64,000 nt of DNA from Agelaius tricolor (GCA_023055355.1 JALJCS010000028.1:6448418-6512417), one strand, 5' to 3'. Positions 1-11,699 are shown, numbered from the stretch's first letter. The notes: generated from the letters alone by a model not told the origin. A program made the numbers and translations.

Positions 1-2100
1 ACAGCACAAAAACCCCACGGATTTGCAAGCACGAGGAAGATTTCCAGCACTTTCTGGTTTAATTCCAGAAAATGAGGCATTTCCTTGCTGATAATTCCAC
101 TTTCCCTACCAACAGGGCTGGGGAATTGAGAAGCTGGGGCTTGCCTGAGGAAGAGGGAGAGGATTTCTCTAACATAACAGAAGATTCTGCGGGGTTTTAG
201 TGCCAAAGTCTCAGCTGGTTCTTAACACACATCACTGCCCGAGTCGGCGGTGAAAGGAAATTTTGTACACACAGAAATCACTTGACACTGTTGAAAAACC
301 TGGGGCCAGAGGACTGGCAGGGCTCTGCAGCCACTGGGCTGTTTATTTTCCTGCTCAGGGAGTTATTCGAGACGGGACCCCGCGCGACTCCGACGTTGAC
401 TTGGAGGAAATAAAACCCCTCCACATTCCAGTTGGTTCATCCACTCCCACCCTCCCTGGAAGATCAGCCTGCAGAGCAGGGACAGCCTGCCCCAAACCTG
501 CCTGGGACCCTCAGCTTGGTGTCCCAGCCCTTGGAGCCAGGGCCTGTTCCTGAACTGAACCAACGCACAACGAGGATGAACCTCCACAACAGCTCTGAAA
601 GGCAGAGGAGCAACTGCAGCCACAAGCAATCCACAAATCCACTGAGGAAACTGCTCTTAGCATCAAATCATATTTGAAAGAAATATACACGGGTGGAATA
701 CTAAGAAATAATTACATTTTTGGGCAGCAGCAGAGCAGGGATCCTTTCTCGAAAGAGATTTTAATGCCATATCCCAACTGGTTTATTTTAATGCCATATC
801 CCTGTAACCCCTGTACCCCAAAAAGCCAAGGGAACAGGAGTCATCCTCCACCATGACCATCTGGTCAAGCCAAGCACCTGCTTTGCTCCTCTCTTTTAAG
901 CAGGTAGAATTTGTTTTCCCGATGGATTCTCCACGCAAAGATGCACATTTCAGCTTGGGGATTTTTTGGGTTTCAGGGGTGGGTGGCACCCCTTTGAAGA
1001 CACCAATGGCATTTTGGAAGATCCATGGCAGATTTGCCATGAAGGCAACACTCAGAATTTGCCACACAAACCCGCCCAGCCTCCAAAGCCCAGCGCTGCC
1101 CTGCTCGTCACCAACACCAAACACAGGCAGAGCCTCCCAAACATTTCCATTTCCCAGCAGGATTTTTTAAATGCTTCTCCCCACTGCCCACATTGCTGCA
1201 GCCTTTGTTGTGCTCCATAGAAAGCAGAAAATTCAGCAGCTGCATTCCTCCCACTGCCACCAGCACGCCCCAGCTCGTGGCTCTTTGCTAAGCGGGGACC
1301 TTTGCTTCTTTCTGATTCTGATCAAATGCCTGAAACCACATCCAGTGGATGAAAACGTTCTGATTATTTTGGCCTGAAGCATGATTTCCCCCCTGTCTGT
1401 CCCACATCACGAAGCTGCAGCTGTTAGAGCTGACCCAGAGCAGAGACACTCCATAATAATTGTCCATCTGAGCTGGGCTGGGAGCAGAAGGGAATTTTTG
1501 GGGGGTCTTTCACTCTCAACTTGCAGCAGGAGCAGCTTCCCAAGGAGAGCTCAAATATTCTGCATGTTGCCATATCTGTCCTGCACACGAAGAAGCTGAA
1601 CACGAATTTTTGGGGGTGGTTTTATGTCCAAATAGGAAATTAGGTTCTGTTACAGCAGGCACGAAATTCCCAAATGCTTCTTCTCCTGCCAGGACAGTTG
1701 TTAACATGGAAAAACAAGGGCTAAACAGGCAGAATGCAAAATATTTGTGGAAATTATCAGTATAAAAGATAGAGTTATAATATAATTAAGTGTTCCACTA
1801 GAGAAAAATGAGTTGATAACCAAAATAAACATCCATCCCTTAGTCAGCCTTTGTTGGGTGTGGATATTTGGTTCACCAGTAGCCATTGATAAGGGAATGA
1901 TGAAATCACTGAGCTCCTACTGGGTTATTAAAAGACATCCAGCTTCTTGAAACTTTGCAAATCCCAAATTAACAACTGAAGAAGCCATCACACGGAGACA
2001 AAAAAGTATTTCCAGGTTTTGCTGATGTAAAGTTGGCCAGCGTTTTATGACGAGGAAGAGAATTGGCGATGAAATTGCATTTCTATTCTACAGATACACA
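1..2100. other. Unassigned single-copy-like sequence, no gene seen
   Basis: This stretch has mixed composition, with short open frames only (none above about 113 codons, several overlapping on both strands). I recognise no domain, RNA gene or transposon. The AT-rich part from about 1,730 to 2,050 resembles ordinary bird intergenic DNA. A function cannot be assigned from sequence alone. Confidence 0.5.
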
Positions 2101-2316
2101 CGATCACAGAATCCCAGAATCTCTGAGTTTGGAAAAGTTCTCCAAGACCATTGTGTCCAACCTGTAACCCATCCCCACCTTGTGAGCAGCCCAGGGCACT
2201 GAGTGCCACATCCAGGCCTTCCTTGGACACCTCCAGGGATGGGCACTCCAAACCTCCCTGGGCAGCCCCTGCCAAGGCCTGAGCACCCTTTCCATGGGGA
2301 AATTCCTCCTGAATGA
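2101..2316 (-). mobile_element. CR1 LINE fragment, 3' end, minus orientation
   Basis: The block begins with degraded 8-bp tail repeats read on the minus strand (cacagaatcccagaatctc). It continues with the familiar CR1 3' UTR wording: 'gtccaacctgtaaccc', 'actgagtgccacatccagg', 'cacctccagggatggg' and 'cctccctgggcagcc', ending near 'aattcctcctgaat'. CR1 is the dominant non-LTR retrotransposon of birds, and most copies are 5'-truncated like this one. No reverse-transcriptase coding sequence is left. Confidence 0.9.
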
Positions 2317-2520
2317 AAGGTGAGGAAAATCACTGCTGCTAATTAGATAAACAGTTATTTTAGGAAGCTAAAACTGGGTACCAGCACTTGAGGGTGAAAT
2401 TTGCTCTCATTTGAATGAAGACCGTCTCACGACAAACTCATGGCACAAATTGTAAATACAGCTCCTATTTTTACTGAAAACTCTGTGAAAGAAACAAGAA
2501 AATCAAGACTAACTTCCACT

Positions 2521-2740
2521 CTAAAACCTCTATCTTTCTTTATATATATCACTATATTCTAAACCCTTAAACTCCAAGTTTTCTGCCATGTGATATTACA
2601 CATTTCTATTCAAACTCCATAATCCTAATTCTGTCATTCAATTTTAGAAGCCCTCTCCACGGCCTCAAGTCAATGCAGCGTTCTCTTGGGGGTCAGTGCC
2701 TGCCAGCACAGAGAGTCTGAAATCCTCAACAACCACAATT
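2521..2740 (+). mobile_element. LTR-like dispersed repeat, copy 1 (3' part)
   Basis: This segment aligns by eye with 15,211-15,385 and 24,657-24,880. Shared landmarks are 'ctaaaacctc', a TATA-rich stretch, 'attctaaacccttaaactc', 'tgtgatattacacattt', 'ctccacggcctcaagtcaat' and 'gttctcttgggggtcagtg'. Copies 1 and 3 also share 'cagcacagagagtctgaaat', so the homology extends past the point where copy 2 diverges. The family is not one I can name. The dispersed single-unit pattern suggests a solo LTR or a nonautonomous element. No coding capacity is visible. Confidence 0.6.
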
Positions 2741-4137
2741 CCAGCGCTGGGGTCCTCCCAAAGCACATCCAAGAAGGGAACTGTGTTCTGCTAGAGCCAG
2801 AGTGCTCTGCTCACTCTCATTATTCATACCCTTGGATTTCAACAATGTAAGAACAAACTGCAGAGGTGAAGGGGGGAAAAATAATTAGGAGTGCAACAAA
2901 ATGCACGAGCACATTAAGGTGTTAAAAGGGTTGGAGGTGTGAAGCCCAAAAATAAACATTCTGCTTAATATCTCAAGGTAATGTTTTGATGTGTGCTAAG
3001 CGAATCAATATTTGAAATCGTGGTAGGAGCTTGCATTTCCAGCTGGTGCACAGGGATAAAAATGGAACAGATTGTATTTAGGGCAAACCCTACCACTGCA
3101 GGCTCTGCAACAGCACAAGTTTGCATTTAGTGGCACATAAATGGTGTTATTCCTTGTTGACATTAGGATTAACTTTGTGGATTGACGCTAAAGAACTGTA
3201 AAAAGAGTTTTAAAACCTCCTCACTTTTGTGATCTCTCCTTAACCACAGCAGCTACTGTAAGCTACCCTGGCTGCCCATAAAGACAACTGGATTTTGAGG
3301 GTTTTTGAAGCAGCATCCTCCCAGGCATGCTCCAGTTTGGAAAATGCCATTGCAAGGGCTGCTGGAATGGACCTGCTGGGACTTTCCCTCATCTCAACTA
3401 TTAGAATTAGAAAACTTCCCAAAAAAAAACTCTAAAAACCCACCACAAGAGCAATGCTGTTCTACTTGTGCTCCCTGGATCGAAACCACTCCAAGGACCA
3501 GCAGCAAATGAAATATTTTGCGAGGGGAAAAGAAAAAAGAAGGTAAACCAGCAAACAGCTGATGGAACCCTCCAGTGAGTTTCAGTTCAGCTTCTCCCTC
3601 AGCAGAGTCACAATCCTGAGGCTCACAGGACATTCCTGATGGACAGAGCATCCCAGCAGCCGACCCTGCCCAAATCTGGTGCCGTGCCCAGCTGTGGGAA
3701 ACCCCTCCATCCTCAAAGAAGAAACACCACAAGTCCAGATTGGGATGGCTGGGTGCTGTGTGCCTGTCAGGGGCAAAAAAGGGAATCTTTTCCTGGCATC
3801 CAGGAAATGACCCTGAACGTGTTGTCCCAGAAAAAACAACCAGGAGACTTTGTAAAACCCTGGGACAGGTGGAGGGCAGTGCCCAGTGGGACAAGCATCC
3901 TTGATTTCGGTGCGTTTCAGGAATGCAGGAAGCTCAGTTTCCTTCAGAGCTGTGTCCTTTGTGCCCAGGCATAATTTATTCACTCATCCAACTTCCCAAA
4001 GAGCTAAAGGGAGCTGAATCGAGGAACCCTGAACCAAGCCAGGCCTGCTTTCATCTGAAACAGCAAAACTTCCATGGCTAACTCAGTTTAAACTCAATAA
4101 AATAAAAAAACAGCTTTGATTAGACCAGGTTAGCGAA
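2741..4137. promoter_or_regulatory. Intergenic DNA with candidate conserved noncoding block (about 2,830-3,240)
   Basis: No gene is recognised. From about 2,830 to 3,240 the sequence is complex and AT-rich with few stop-poor frames. It is rich in homeodomain-type cores (ataattagg, gattaactttg, cattaagg), which is the texture of a conserved enhancer. Conservation could not be tested here, so this is inference only. The part from 3,300 to 4,080 is ordinary mixed sequence. Its open frames on both strands carry no recognisable domain. Confidence 0.3.
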
Positions 4138-4336
4138 AATTCCCCTTCCCTGTGAGGGTGGTGGGGCCCTGGCACAGGTGCCCAGAGAAGCTTTGGCTGT
4201 TCCATCCCTGGCAGTGCCCAAGGCCTGGTTGGATGGGGCTTGGAGCAAACTGGGCTAGCGGAATGTGTCCCTGCCATGGGATGACCTTTGAGGGCCCTTC
4301 CCACCCAAACCATTCCAAGATTCTGTGATTCCAAGG
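4138..4336 (+). mobile_element. CR1 LINE fragment, 3' end, plus orientation
   Basis: The order of landmarks follows the CR1 3' end: 'gagggtggtggggccctgg', 'gcccagagaagct', 'catccctggcagtgcccaag', 'tggatggggcttggagcaa', 'tgtccctgccatggga', 'cccttcccacccaaaccatt', then the tail 'gattctgtgattcc'. It is truncated at the 5' end and the tail repeats are few and diverged. It is a dead copy of a non-LTR element. Confidence 0.92.
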
Positions 4337-5110
4337 AGAGGAGAGGGGGAGACAGCTCAGCCAAGCCACCACGGTCCAGCCACGCTCAGGGTGGGAGCGC
4401 CCAACCCACTGTGGAACAAAGTCACTGCTCAAAGCAAACCTGGGACAGCGCCCAGTGACACTTGGAGCTCACCATCAGGACCAGCAGATGCCAGCCTAAG
4501 GCTCAGGCATCCCAGGGAGCCAAATCCCAAGGCAGCTGAGCCTCTGTGCTGAGGGTTTGTCCAGCCGTGGAGGAGATCCACCCTCATGGCCAATCTGACA
4601 AATGCCTTATGATTACTATTATTTTATTATTATTATTATTATTTTTTATTTTTTTTAAGTTGGGCCTGCTCTCTCTGGGTCACTTTGCTCCTGCCTGCCC
4701 AACCCTGGTAATAATGAGCCGAGGCTGGTTAAGCAGCTAATTAGCATGCCGTTTGTTAGGCGAGTTAAGAACGTAATTACTGTGAGTAGGCAGAGCCTGC
4801 CGGTGGAATGCATTTTGAAGGTTACCATAGGAATCCTTCCTCGCTCTATTCATTCCCAGTGTAATACTAATCACTATCATAAGGAAAGGATTGCTTGGAT
4901 ATAGACTGTAGGTTAACATCTGATTAGATTGCCAGGGAACAAAGCCATCCAGGCACTTTGTTTGTTAACCCTTTTGGGGCCTGCACCAGTTGTCCTGACC
5001 TGGGGGAAGAGCTCCCTGCTGCTGGGAGTCCCAGCTGCGGGGCTCAGGGCTGGGATGGAGGAGGGCAGGCTGAGGGCTGCCTCAGATCAGGCTGGAATTA
5101 GGGAGGGGTT
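4337..5110. promoter_or_regulatory. TTA microsatellite and candidate conserved noncoding block (about 4,735-4,985)
   Basis: A short interrupted (TTA)n/T tract lies at about 4,613-4,659. From about 4,735 to 4,985 the sequence is complex with homeodomain-like cores: 'agctaattagcatgcc', 'acgtaattactg', 'ctaatcactatc'. It is free of recognisable repeats, which fits a regulatory element. No cross-species comparison was possible. From 4,990 to 5,110 the GC content rises and nothing is recognised. Confidence 0.3.
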
Positions 5111-5914
5111 CACCCCAAGTGGCACAGGAAGCCATCCTTCCCTGCTTTTGTCACTTGGAGATCCCCAACTGGCACAAGGAGCCATCCTTCCCTGCTTTTG
5201 TCACTTGGAGATCCCCAACTGGCACAAGGAGCCATCCTTCCCTGCTTTTGTCACTTGGAGGTCCCCCAAAGACACAAGGAGCCATCCTTCCCTGCTTTTG
5301 TCACTTGGAGGTCCCCAACTGGCACAAGGAGCCATCCTTCCTTGCTTTTGTCACTTGGAGATCCCCAAAAAGCCACAACAAGCCATCCTTCTCTGCTTTT
5401 ATCTATTGTAGGTCCCCAAGAGAAACAACGAGCCATCTATTCCTGCTTTTATCCCTTGGAGGACCCCAACTGGCACAAAGAGCCATCCTGCCCTGCTTTT
5501 GTCACTTGTAGGTCCCTAACTGGCACAACAAGCCATCCTTTCCTGCTTTCATGACTTGGAGGTTTCTAACTGGCACAAAGAGCCCCCTGTCCCTGCTTCT
5601 GTCACTTGGAGGTCCCCAAAAAGCCACAACGAGCCATCCTTCCTTGCTTTTGTCACTTGGAGGTCCCCAAAAAGCCACAACGAGCCATCCTTCCTTGCTT
5701 TTGTCACTTGGAGGTCCCCAACTGGCACCAAGAGCCATCCTTCCCTGTTTTTGTCACTTGGAGGTTTCTAACCCGCACAAAGAGCCATCCTTCCTGGTTT
5801 TTGTCACTTCGAGGTCCCCAACTGGCACCAAGAGCCATCCTTCCCTGTTTTTGTCACTTGTAGGTCCCCAAAAGGCACAAAGACCCATCGTTCCTTGCTT
5901 TTGTCACTTGTAGG
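5111..5914. repeat. 50-bp minisatellite, about 16 tandem copies
   Basis: The unit reads roughly: gtccccaactggcacaagg, then agccatccttccctgcttt, then tgtcacttgga. Successive copies of 'tcacttggag' sit exactly 50 bases apart at 5,151, 5,201, 5,251 and 5,301, and a few later copies vary by a base. Two variants alternate, one with 'actggcacaa' and one with 'aaaagccacaa'. Open frames of 60-160 codons on both strands here are repeat translations (for example FCHLEVP...), not genes. Confidence 0.95.
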
Positions 5915-6587
5915 CCTGTCAGGGGAAAGCTGGACCGGGTAACTCCAAGATCTGAAAAAGCGTAACTGGGGGAAAACTAAAGAGCAGAATTCCACCATTT
6001 TTATTTCTGTGAAAACCACATTTCCTCAAGGTTTCAGTGCGGGATCCCACCAAAAAAACCCCCTGGGCATGGAGTCATCTGAGTGCTGTCCCAGCTCAGC
6101 ACTCACAGGGGGCTCACAGAGAAAAGCCAACCACCACCTGGGAAAGCACCAACCAACACGCGCCCACATCCCAAATTATTCCAGGAAATCCACGGGCACC
6201 CTGCCCTGGGCAAGCCTGTGCAGATACCACAGCCCCAGGGGACACTGGTGGGACAGACAGGAGCCCTCAGGAACATCTCCATGCTCCTTCGGTCCCACCA
6301 GCTGGAGAATCCCAGGATGCTCCAACCCCAAAGTTCTCTCCCACCCTCCCAGAGCCCCGAGGGGTGCAGAACCTGCCCAGTGCCACTCCTGGTGGGTGAG
6401 GACCAGCCAGAGGCTGGGAACTGCTCCCTTTTGTCAGGCAGGGAAGCCAGGAGCGTTTGTCCTTTGTTCCCCTGCCCCCAAAGTCTCAGCCAGAGCTCTC
6501 AGCTCCGCTCTAAAGAGCCCTGGATGCTCATTAAATCGCCTCTGCATATTTTGCTCCTTTATTTTATTTTTTCTCTCTCTCTCTCTC

Positions 6588-6623
<36 letters not shown>

Positions 6624-6734
6624 CCCCCCTCGAGGCTGCCTACCAAAAATCTCTCCCCGTGGTGTTCCTTAGCTCTTATCCTAAAAGTGCTGCAAGAATG
6701 AAGTGGTGAATGCCCCAATCTGAGAGCATTCTGT
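5915..6734. other. Unassigned sequence with TC/T tract
   Basis: The stretch is moderately GC-rich and no gene is recognised. A (TC)n run followed by a T run of about 26 bases lies at 6,571-6,616 and creates the serine/leucine and phenylalanine stretches seen in overlapping frames of about 208-230 codons. Those frames contain no recognisable domain and two overlap on the same strand, so I treat them as chance. Confidence 0.5.
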
Positions 6735-7250
6735 GGCCAGCCCCACGCTGTTCACAGCCTCGGTGGGAATTTACAATTCATCGGCGACCAAACTCTTTGA
6801 ATGTTATCAACACATCTTTCCCCTGGCACATGAGAGTGTGACTTATGAGGAGAGGAGCAATTTGTTTCATGAATTTCATCCTTTGTTATTGAAAGCTGCT
6901 GGATTTGGCTGTATAAAGACCTTCGCCATTAAGCCGCGGGGCAGAAGCATCCCATGGCTGACAAGTTTGTTTGCTTGTTATTATTATTTTTAAATACAAA
7001 TTACTTTGAAAGTAGCATTATGGAGGGCTCAGAAGGTGCTTTAAGGAAAGCTTGTGCTGCTTTCCAAAAGATTTGGGAATATGGAAGAAAACAAATGGAG
7101 CAGCCCATGACCTCGGTTCAACAGGGAAATATCAGCTGAATTTTAACCAAATTAATGAATATTATTCAGTGGTTTCACATTGCCCAATCCAGTGTACCTC
7201 TAAGCAACTCTGTTTAATAGAAAATATAGATGTTGATAGAAAATGTAGAT
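6735..7250. promoter_or_regulatory. Candidate conserved noncoding element
   Basis: This is complex, repeat-free sequence between a T tract and a CR1 tail. It has several features often found in vertebrate enhancers: an extended AT-rich part, 'gccattaagccgcgg' and 'acaaattactttgaaag'. The longest frame is 86 codons and shows nothing recognisable. I infer a regulatory element from texture alone. Confidence 0.25.
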
Positions 7251-7271
7251 GAAAATATAGGAAATATGGAT

Positions 7272-7415
7272 GCCATAGTCTAGTTGAGGTGTTAGGGCAT
7301 GGATTGGACTCCATGATCTTAGAGGTCTCTTCCAACCTCATTATTCTGTGATTCTGTGATTCTGTGATTCTGTGATTCTATGATTCTGTGATTCTGTGAT
7401 TCTGTGTTTCTGTGT
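7272..7415 (+). mobile_element. CR1 LINE 3' tail with long 8-bp repeat array
   Basis: The CR1 3' terminus 'tagttgaggtgttagggcat', 'ggattggactccatgatctt' and 'aggtctcttccaacctc' is followed by about ten copies of attctgtg (one attctatg). CR1 inserts end in this 8-bp direct repeat rather than in poly(A), so the end is intact. The body is missing upstream of about 70 bases, an extreme 5' truncation. Confidence 0.95.
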
Positions 7416-9635
7416 ATTAAAGTAGGAATCTGCCTGGTGTCTCTAAAATCTGAAATGGCAAAGGAGCATCAGTGTGAAAAGGCAGTTTGGCATTGACTAA
7501 ACAGCTCCTTTTTTAGCTTGAAAACGCTGTCTGCTCAAATGAGAGGCTTGATTTGTAAATAAAAGTCTTCAGAGTAAAGGGGAAATGGAAATGAATACTT
7601 AAGGTTGAAATTATGAAAAAAAATTCATGCTCAAACCCAATCCAGAGTGTTTGGAACAGGGAGATTCTGAGGGAGCCAGAGCAGGGCTGGGCTCTGAGCT
7701 CTGCCCCAAAGCTCCAATTCCCAATGTTGGCCAGCCCTGCACAGGTGAGCAGCAGGTAAAAAAACTACACCAAGGCACTGATTCCAGCTCCGGGAATGCC
7801 CTCCCAAACCTTCTTGCATTCATGAATTAACACAAGTTCTGTGGAAGAAAAACTCTGGGTTTTCCTTGAGAACTGAGTCAATTTTAGGCAGCAAATAAAT
7901 TGTATTACCTGGGATAGCAAGGGGCTAGATCAGTTCTTTCATGGGAAGTTTGGGAAAAGTTTTGTTTGTATTATTCCAAATATAAAAAGAAAACCCTCAA
8001 AACATTATTCTGACCATTTGTTTTCTCAAGTTTGTGTACTGGAACAAGAAGCCAGGAAGCTCAGAGAAATAATATCTCAATCCAGCTTCCCCAGATTACC
8101 AGAACCAACAAGAAATAGAAAAAAAAAAAAGAAAAAAGTTCTTTGGGAACTATTGTTCTCCAGGCAGTTCTTTCACTCCATTTTTGGCTAATTAAATTAA
8201 TCTGGTAAGCAGGTGTAAACCCACTTGTTTGGGTGGCTAAAAGGAGAGATTGGAGGTATTTGCACAGTGAGAGATTTGTACAGGGGAGCATTAAACCCTA
8301 TCAACAAGAGGAAACTCCACTCAGGATGCAGAAAATCCTGTTTAGCACTTCCCAAATCTCACCAAGGCCGCCTCTAATCCACCAGCCCAGCCCTGAGGTG
8401 AGGTTTAACTTGTCTGCCTGGGAAGCTGCAAGGCTGTGCTGGGCATGTTTCACTTGGTTCATGCTTTATGTGGTAAATAAAAACAGAAATGGCATTTGCA
8501 TTGGGAATGCCCAGCCAGCAGCACCCTCAGCTTTCATTCAGGACCAGCTCAAGACCAACCTTTTACTGCAATAAGGAATTTTTTCCACGTGCAGAAATAG
8601 AAACCACCCAGGGCACCAATAAACACAGCATCACACAGCCCAGGCATCACCAGAGGCACAGAAAGGGTTAACAAAAAAAGAATAAATTTCAGTCAGAGAG
8701 GGGAAAGAAATAGAAATGGTTTCAGCAAAGAGGCAGAATTCAATCTCACCTCTGATTCTGATGGCATCACCCCCAATCTGGTTTGGTGCAATTGTTCTCG
8801 TTTGGTGCAATTGTTCTGGTTTGGCACCAAGGAATAGCAGCTTACTTGAAAAATAAGAGGTGTTTTTGCCCTTTCTCTGGGTTAAAACCATGCTGGAGAA
8901 GAATGAGACCATCATGGGAGTGCAAAGGGAGCAGGACCCAACCTCCAGCCCTTGGGACCCCACAGCTCCCAGAACTTCCAACACCCTGAGCTCACTCTGC
9001 CACCAGCCAGCCACACGTGTGCCTCCCTGCTGCACCCCAAAAGTGCTGCTCTGAACCCCCAAAAAGAGTGGGACAACATTCACCCCTCAAGGTGGGATGG
9101 CAGTGATGCCTCAGGTTTTGGCTTTTCTATTTTTCTCATTCTGTGCTGCTTTAGTGGGTCTGGGTTCACATCAGGGCATGGTGAGCTCTGTGCACAGAGC
9201 AGGGAGACAAAACAATTCCTGCTCCAGCTGGGCACCAAGGACAAATGATCCAAATCTCAGCCCAGGAGCACAAACCCCGTGGGCTGGAGAGAGAAAAACA
9301 AGGATGGGGCTGCATGGGCTAAAGCTGGAACTGGGCAATGAATTCCAAGATGCAAATGGAGCAGAACTTCTAAAAATGAGAGACCCTGAGAGTGGTCGTG
9401 CATTTTGTGACCATTTGGGTTCATCCTGGGTTCATTTTGTGACCATTTTGATTCATCTTGGGTGCAGCCCTGGCTGGGCTCTTGTGCTGCCCAAGGTGGA
9501 TCCGTTGAGGAGGAAATCCTTTTAATAAATCCCTGCTTTATTCTTTAAATCCATCTGTTATAGGCTCTGTTCTAGGTCAGCCTTCACGAGGCATCAGCAC
9601 AACCAGCTGGGAATGGTGTGAGGGTGAGCTCAGGG
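7416..9635. other. Unassigned intergenic sequence with small duplications
   Basis: No gene is recognised. Small tandem duplications are visible: an 18-19 bp unit 'tttggtgcaattgttct' occurs twice at about 8,783-8,820, and a roughly 33-bp unit 'ttttgtgaccattt...ggttcatc' occurs twice at about 9,408-9,465. An A-rich tract lies near 8,120-8,140. The longest frames (about 140-150 codons, opposite strands) show no domain and overlap each other. Confidence 0.5.
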
Positions 9636-9705
9636 GGAGGAGGAGGAGGATGAGGATGAGGATGAGGATGAGGAGGAGGAGGAGGAGGAGGAGGAGGAGG
9701 AGGTG
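9636..9705. repeat. GGA/TGAGGA simple repeat
   Basis: Runs of gga and gatgag triplets alternate. On the opposite strand they encode only proline and histidine strings. It is a microsatellite and nothing suggests function. Confidence 0.9.
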
Positions 9706-9895
9706 GAGATCCTGGTGACACAAATGTGCGTCCCCTGTCCCCACAGTGCCGGGACCCTGCCAACACCCAGAGGAAGTGTTTGGGGTGGCAGCAGTGGTGG
9801 CACTGCCTGTGGGCTCCTGGAGACTTTACACCTCTCCCAACATCCCTGTTCCTCCAGCTCCCACCCAGCTCAGCCCCTGAGGGCAGCTGAGCCAA

Positions 9896-10425
9896 AATTC
9901 ACAGAATTCACAGAATTCACAGAATCACCAGGCTGGGAGAGACCTTCAAGGGTCCAACCCAACCTCAACACCTCAGCCAAACCCTGGCACCCAGTGCCAC
10001 ATCCAGGCTTTGTGAAACACACCCAGGGATGGGGACTCCAGCACCTCCCTGGGCAGCCATTCCAGAACTTTCTCACCCTTTGTGTGAAAAACTTTATCAC
10101 CTTTCTGTAAAAAACTTTATCACCTTTCTGTACAAAACTTCTTCCTAATATCCAACCCATATTTCTCTTGATGGAACTTAAGGCTGTGTGCTCTGGTTGT
10201 GTCAGTGCTGCTGGAGAAAGAGCCCAGCCCCAGCTGAGCACAGGCACCTTTCAGGAGCTGCAGGGAGTGATGAGGGCACCCCTGAGTCTCCTTTTCTCCA
10301 GGCTGAGCACCCCCAGCTCCCTCAGGGCTTCCTCACAGGGTTTGTGTTCCAAACCCCTCACCAGCCTTGTTGCCCTCCTCTGGAGGTGCTCAAACATCTC
10401 AGTGTCCTTCCTAAAAGTCACCAAA
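9896..10425 (-). mobile_element. CR1 LINE fragment with end of reverse-transcriptase ORF, minus orientation
   Basis: Reading the minus strand, the element begins with the C-terminal tail of CR1 ORF2. The frame spanning about 10,251-10,425 gives the characteristic '[18 protein letters not shown]' followed by '[16 protein letters not shown]'. The 3' UTR follows ('gccatggggactcc' region read in reverse), then tail repeats at 9,896-9,925 (ttctgtgaattctgtgaa). A short internal duplication of 'ctttatcacctttctgta' near 10,090-10,135 is an indel in this copy. The protein remnant ends at a normal stop, but everything upstream in the polymerase is missing, so the copy is inactive. Confidence 0.93.
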
Positions 10426-10965
10426 CCCCTCCCCAAAAACCTGGGTGGTGCCAACACCCCAAACCCCAGCCAAAGATTGATTCCACCCATCCTGGGTACC
10501 CCAAAAAGTGTCACTGCCACTCCCTGGGCTGCACAAGCACCGAGGGATGCTCAGAGCTGCTCCTCCTCCCCTGTGGCGATGGGAGGAAGCACACAGGGGG
10601 CTCCATCCTCGGGGCCCCTCTGGAGGTGCTCAAACACCTCAACGTCCTTCCTAAACGTCACCGAACCCACTCAAAAACCCCTCCCCAAACGCCAGCCCTG
10701 GCATCACTCAAAGTCTTCGTTCACCCTTGGGGACCTCCAAGAGCGTCACTGCCACTCCCTGGGCTGCACAAGCACCGAGGGATGCTCAGAGCCACTCCTC
10801 GCTTCTCCCGTGGCGATGGGAGGGAACGCAGAGGGGGCTCCACCCTTGGGGGACCCTAAAAAGTGTCACTGCCGCTCCCTGGGGCTGCACAAGCACCGAG
10901 GGATGCTCAGAGCTGCTCCTCCTCTCCCGCGGCGACGGGAGGAAGCGCACGGGGGGCTCCGTCCG
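10377..10965. repeat. Nested tandem duplication (240-bp and 120-bp periods) abutting CR1
   Basis: The phrase 'cctctggaggtgctcaaac' occurs at 10,377 and again at 10,617. The phrase 'gtcactgccactccctggg' with 'gctgcacaagcaccgaggga' recurs at about 10,509, 10,747 and 10,867. The first duplicated unit therefore includes the CR1 segment plus unrelated flank, and a shorter unit was then repeated. CpG content rises in the third copy (ggcgacgggaggaagcgcac). Open frames of up to 307 codons through it are repeat artefacts. Confidence 0.85.
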
Positions 10966-11345
10966 CCCCCTCCTCCTGCGATAACAACAATTAGCATCCC
11001 TCCTCTCTTCCCCCGGCCCAAAGCTCTCCTGCTCGTCCCCCCTGCCGCCCGCCCCTCGCAGATTTGCTCCTGTTTTTTCGTCCATTTGTGAAGGTGCCCA
11101 AGACAGGAGCTCACTTAATACGTTCCCTTACGCTTGTGGCGCAACAGCCTATTCAGGACAGATAAGCCCCTTTAGAAATGAAGGGGAATTTAATTCAGTG
11201 CTTGAGTGACAGCAGGAAGATTTATCCCCTCAGTAGACAATACGGCTTTTGGGGCTTTAATCTTGCCCAGACAATGGGCTGTTTCTCGGCCCTCATCTTG
11301 TGCTTTTCCCACGATGTTCGGTGATTAACCGGGGCTCCATTGGAT
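10966..11345. promoter_or_regulatory. Candidate conserved noncoding element
   Basis: The sequence is repeat-free and complex, including 'gataacaacaattagcatc', 'cacttaatacgttccctta', 'aatttaattcagtgcttgag' and 'cggtgattaaccgggg'. The mixture of homeodomain-like TAAT cores and isolated CpGs, with no good open frame, resembles a conserved enhancer. This is inference only. Confidence 0.3.
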
Positions 11346-11699
11346 GGAAGCCACTATCTCTCATTTAAGAAGTGTTTGCGCCTCTGTCAAGGACCAGGCA
11401 AGGGAGGGAGGGAGGTGGAGAAGAGGAGAAAGGAAAGGGGAGGGCGAGAAAAGTTGAACTCATCTGGGAGCGGTGCCGGGAGGGAGCGGATGCCAGCGCT
11501 ATCTGCAGTGGGCAGGGCAGGGTGGCATTGTCACCGCCCGGGGACAGCTGGGCAAGGGCGCTGAAATCCCGTTTATTCCAGGAGCTCCGCAGTTGTTTCG
11601 CTGGGGTTGTTGTTCAGAGCGGCCCTGCTCACCCAGAAAACCCTTAGGTATGCGCTGCCGAAATGAATTCCCGAGAATTAACGAATAAAAGCAGCTCAA
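11346..11699. other. Unassigned purine-rich to GC-rich sequence
   Basis: A purine-rich block (gggagggagggaggtggaga and following) lies at 11,400-11,450, then mixed GC-rich sequence. No gene or element is recognised. Overlapping frames of 66-91 codons lack domains. Confidence 0.4.

Noticed and set aside
10168..11091. 307-codon plus frame
   Set aside because: It is antisense to CR1 ORF2 and continues through tandem duplications, so it is an artefact.
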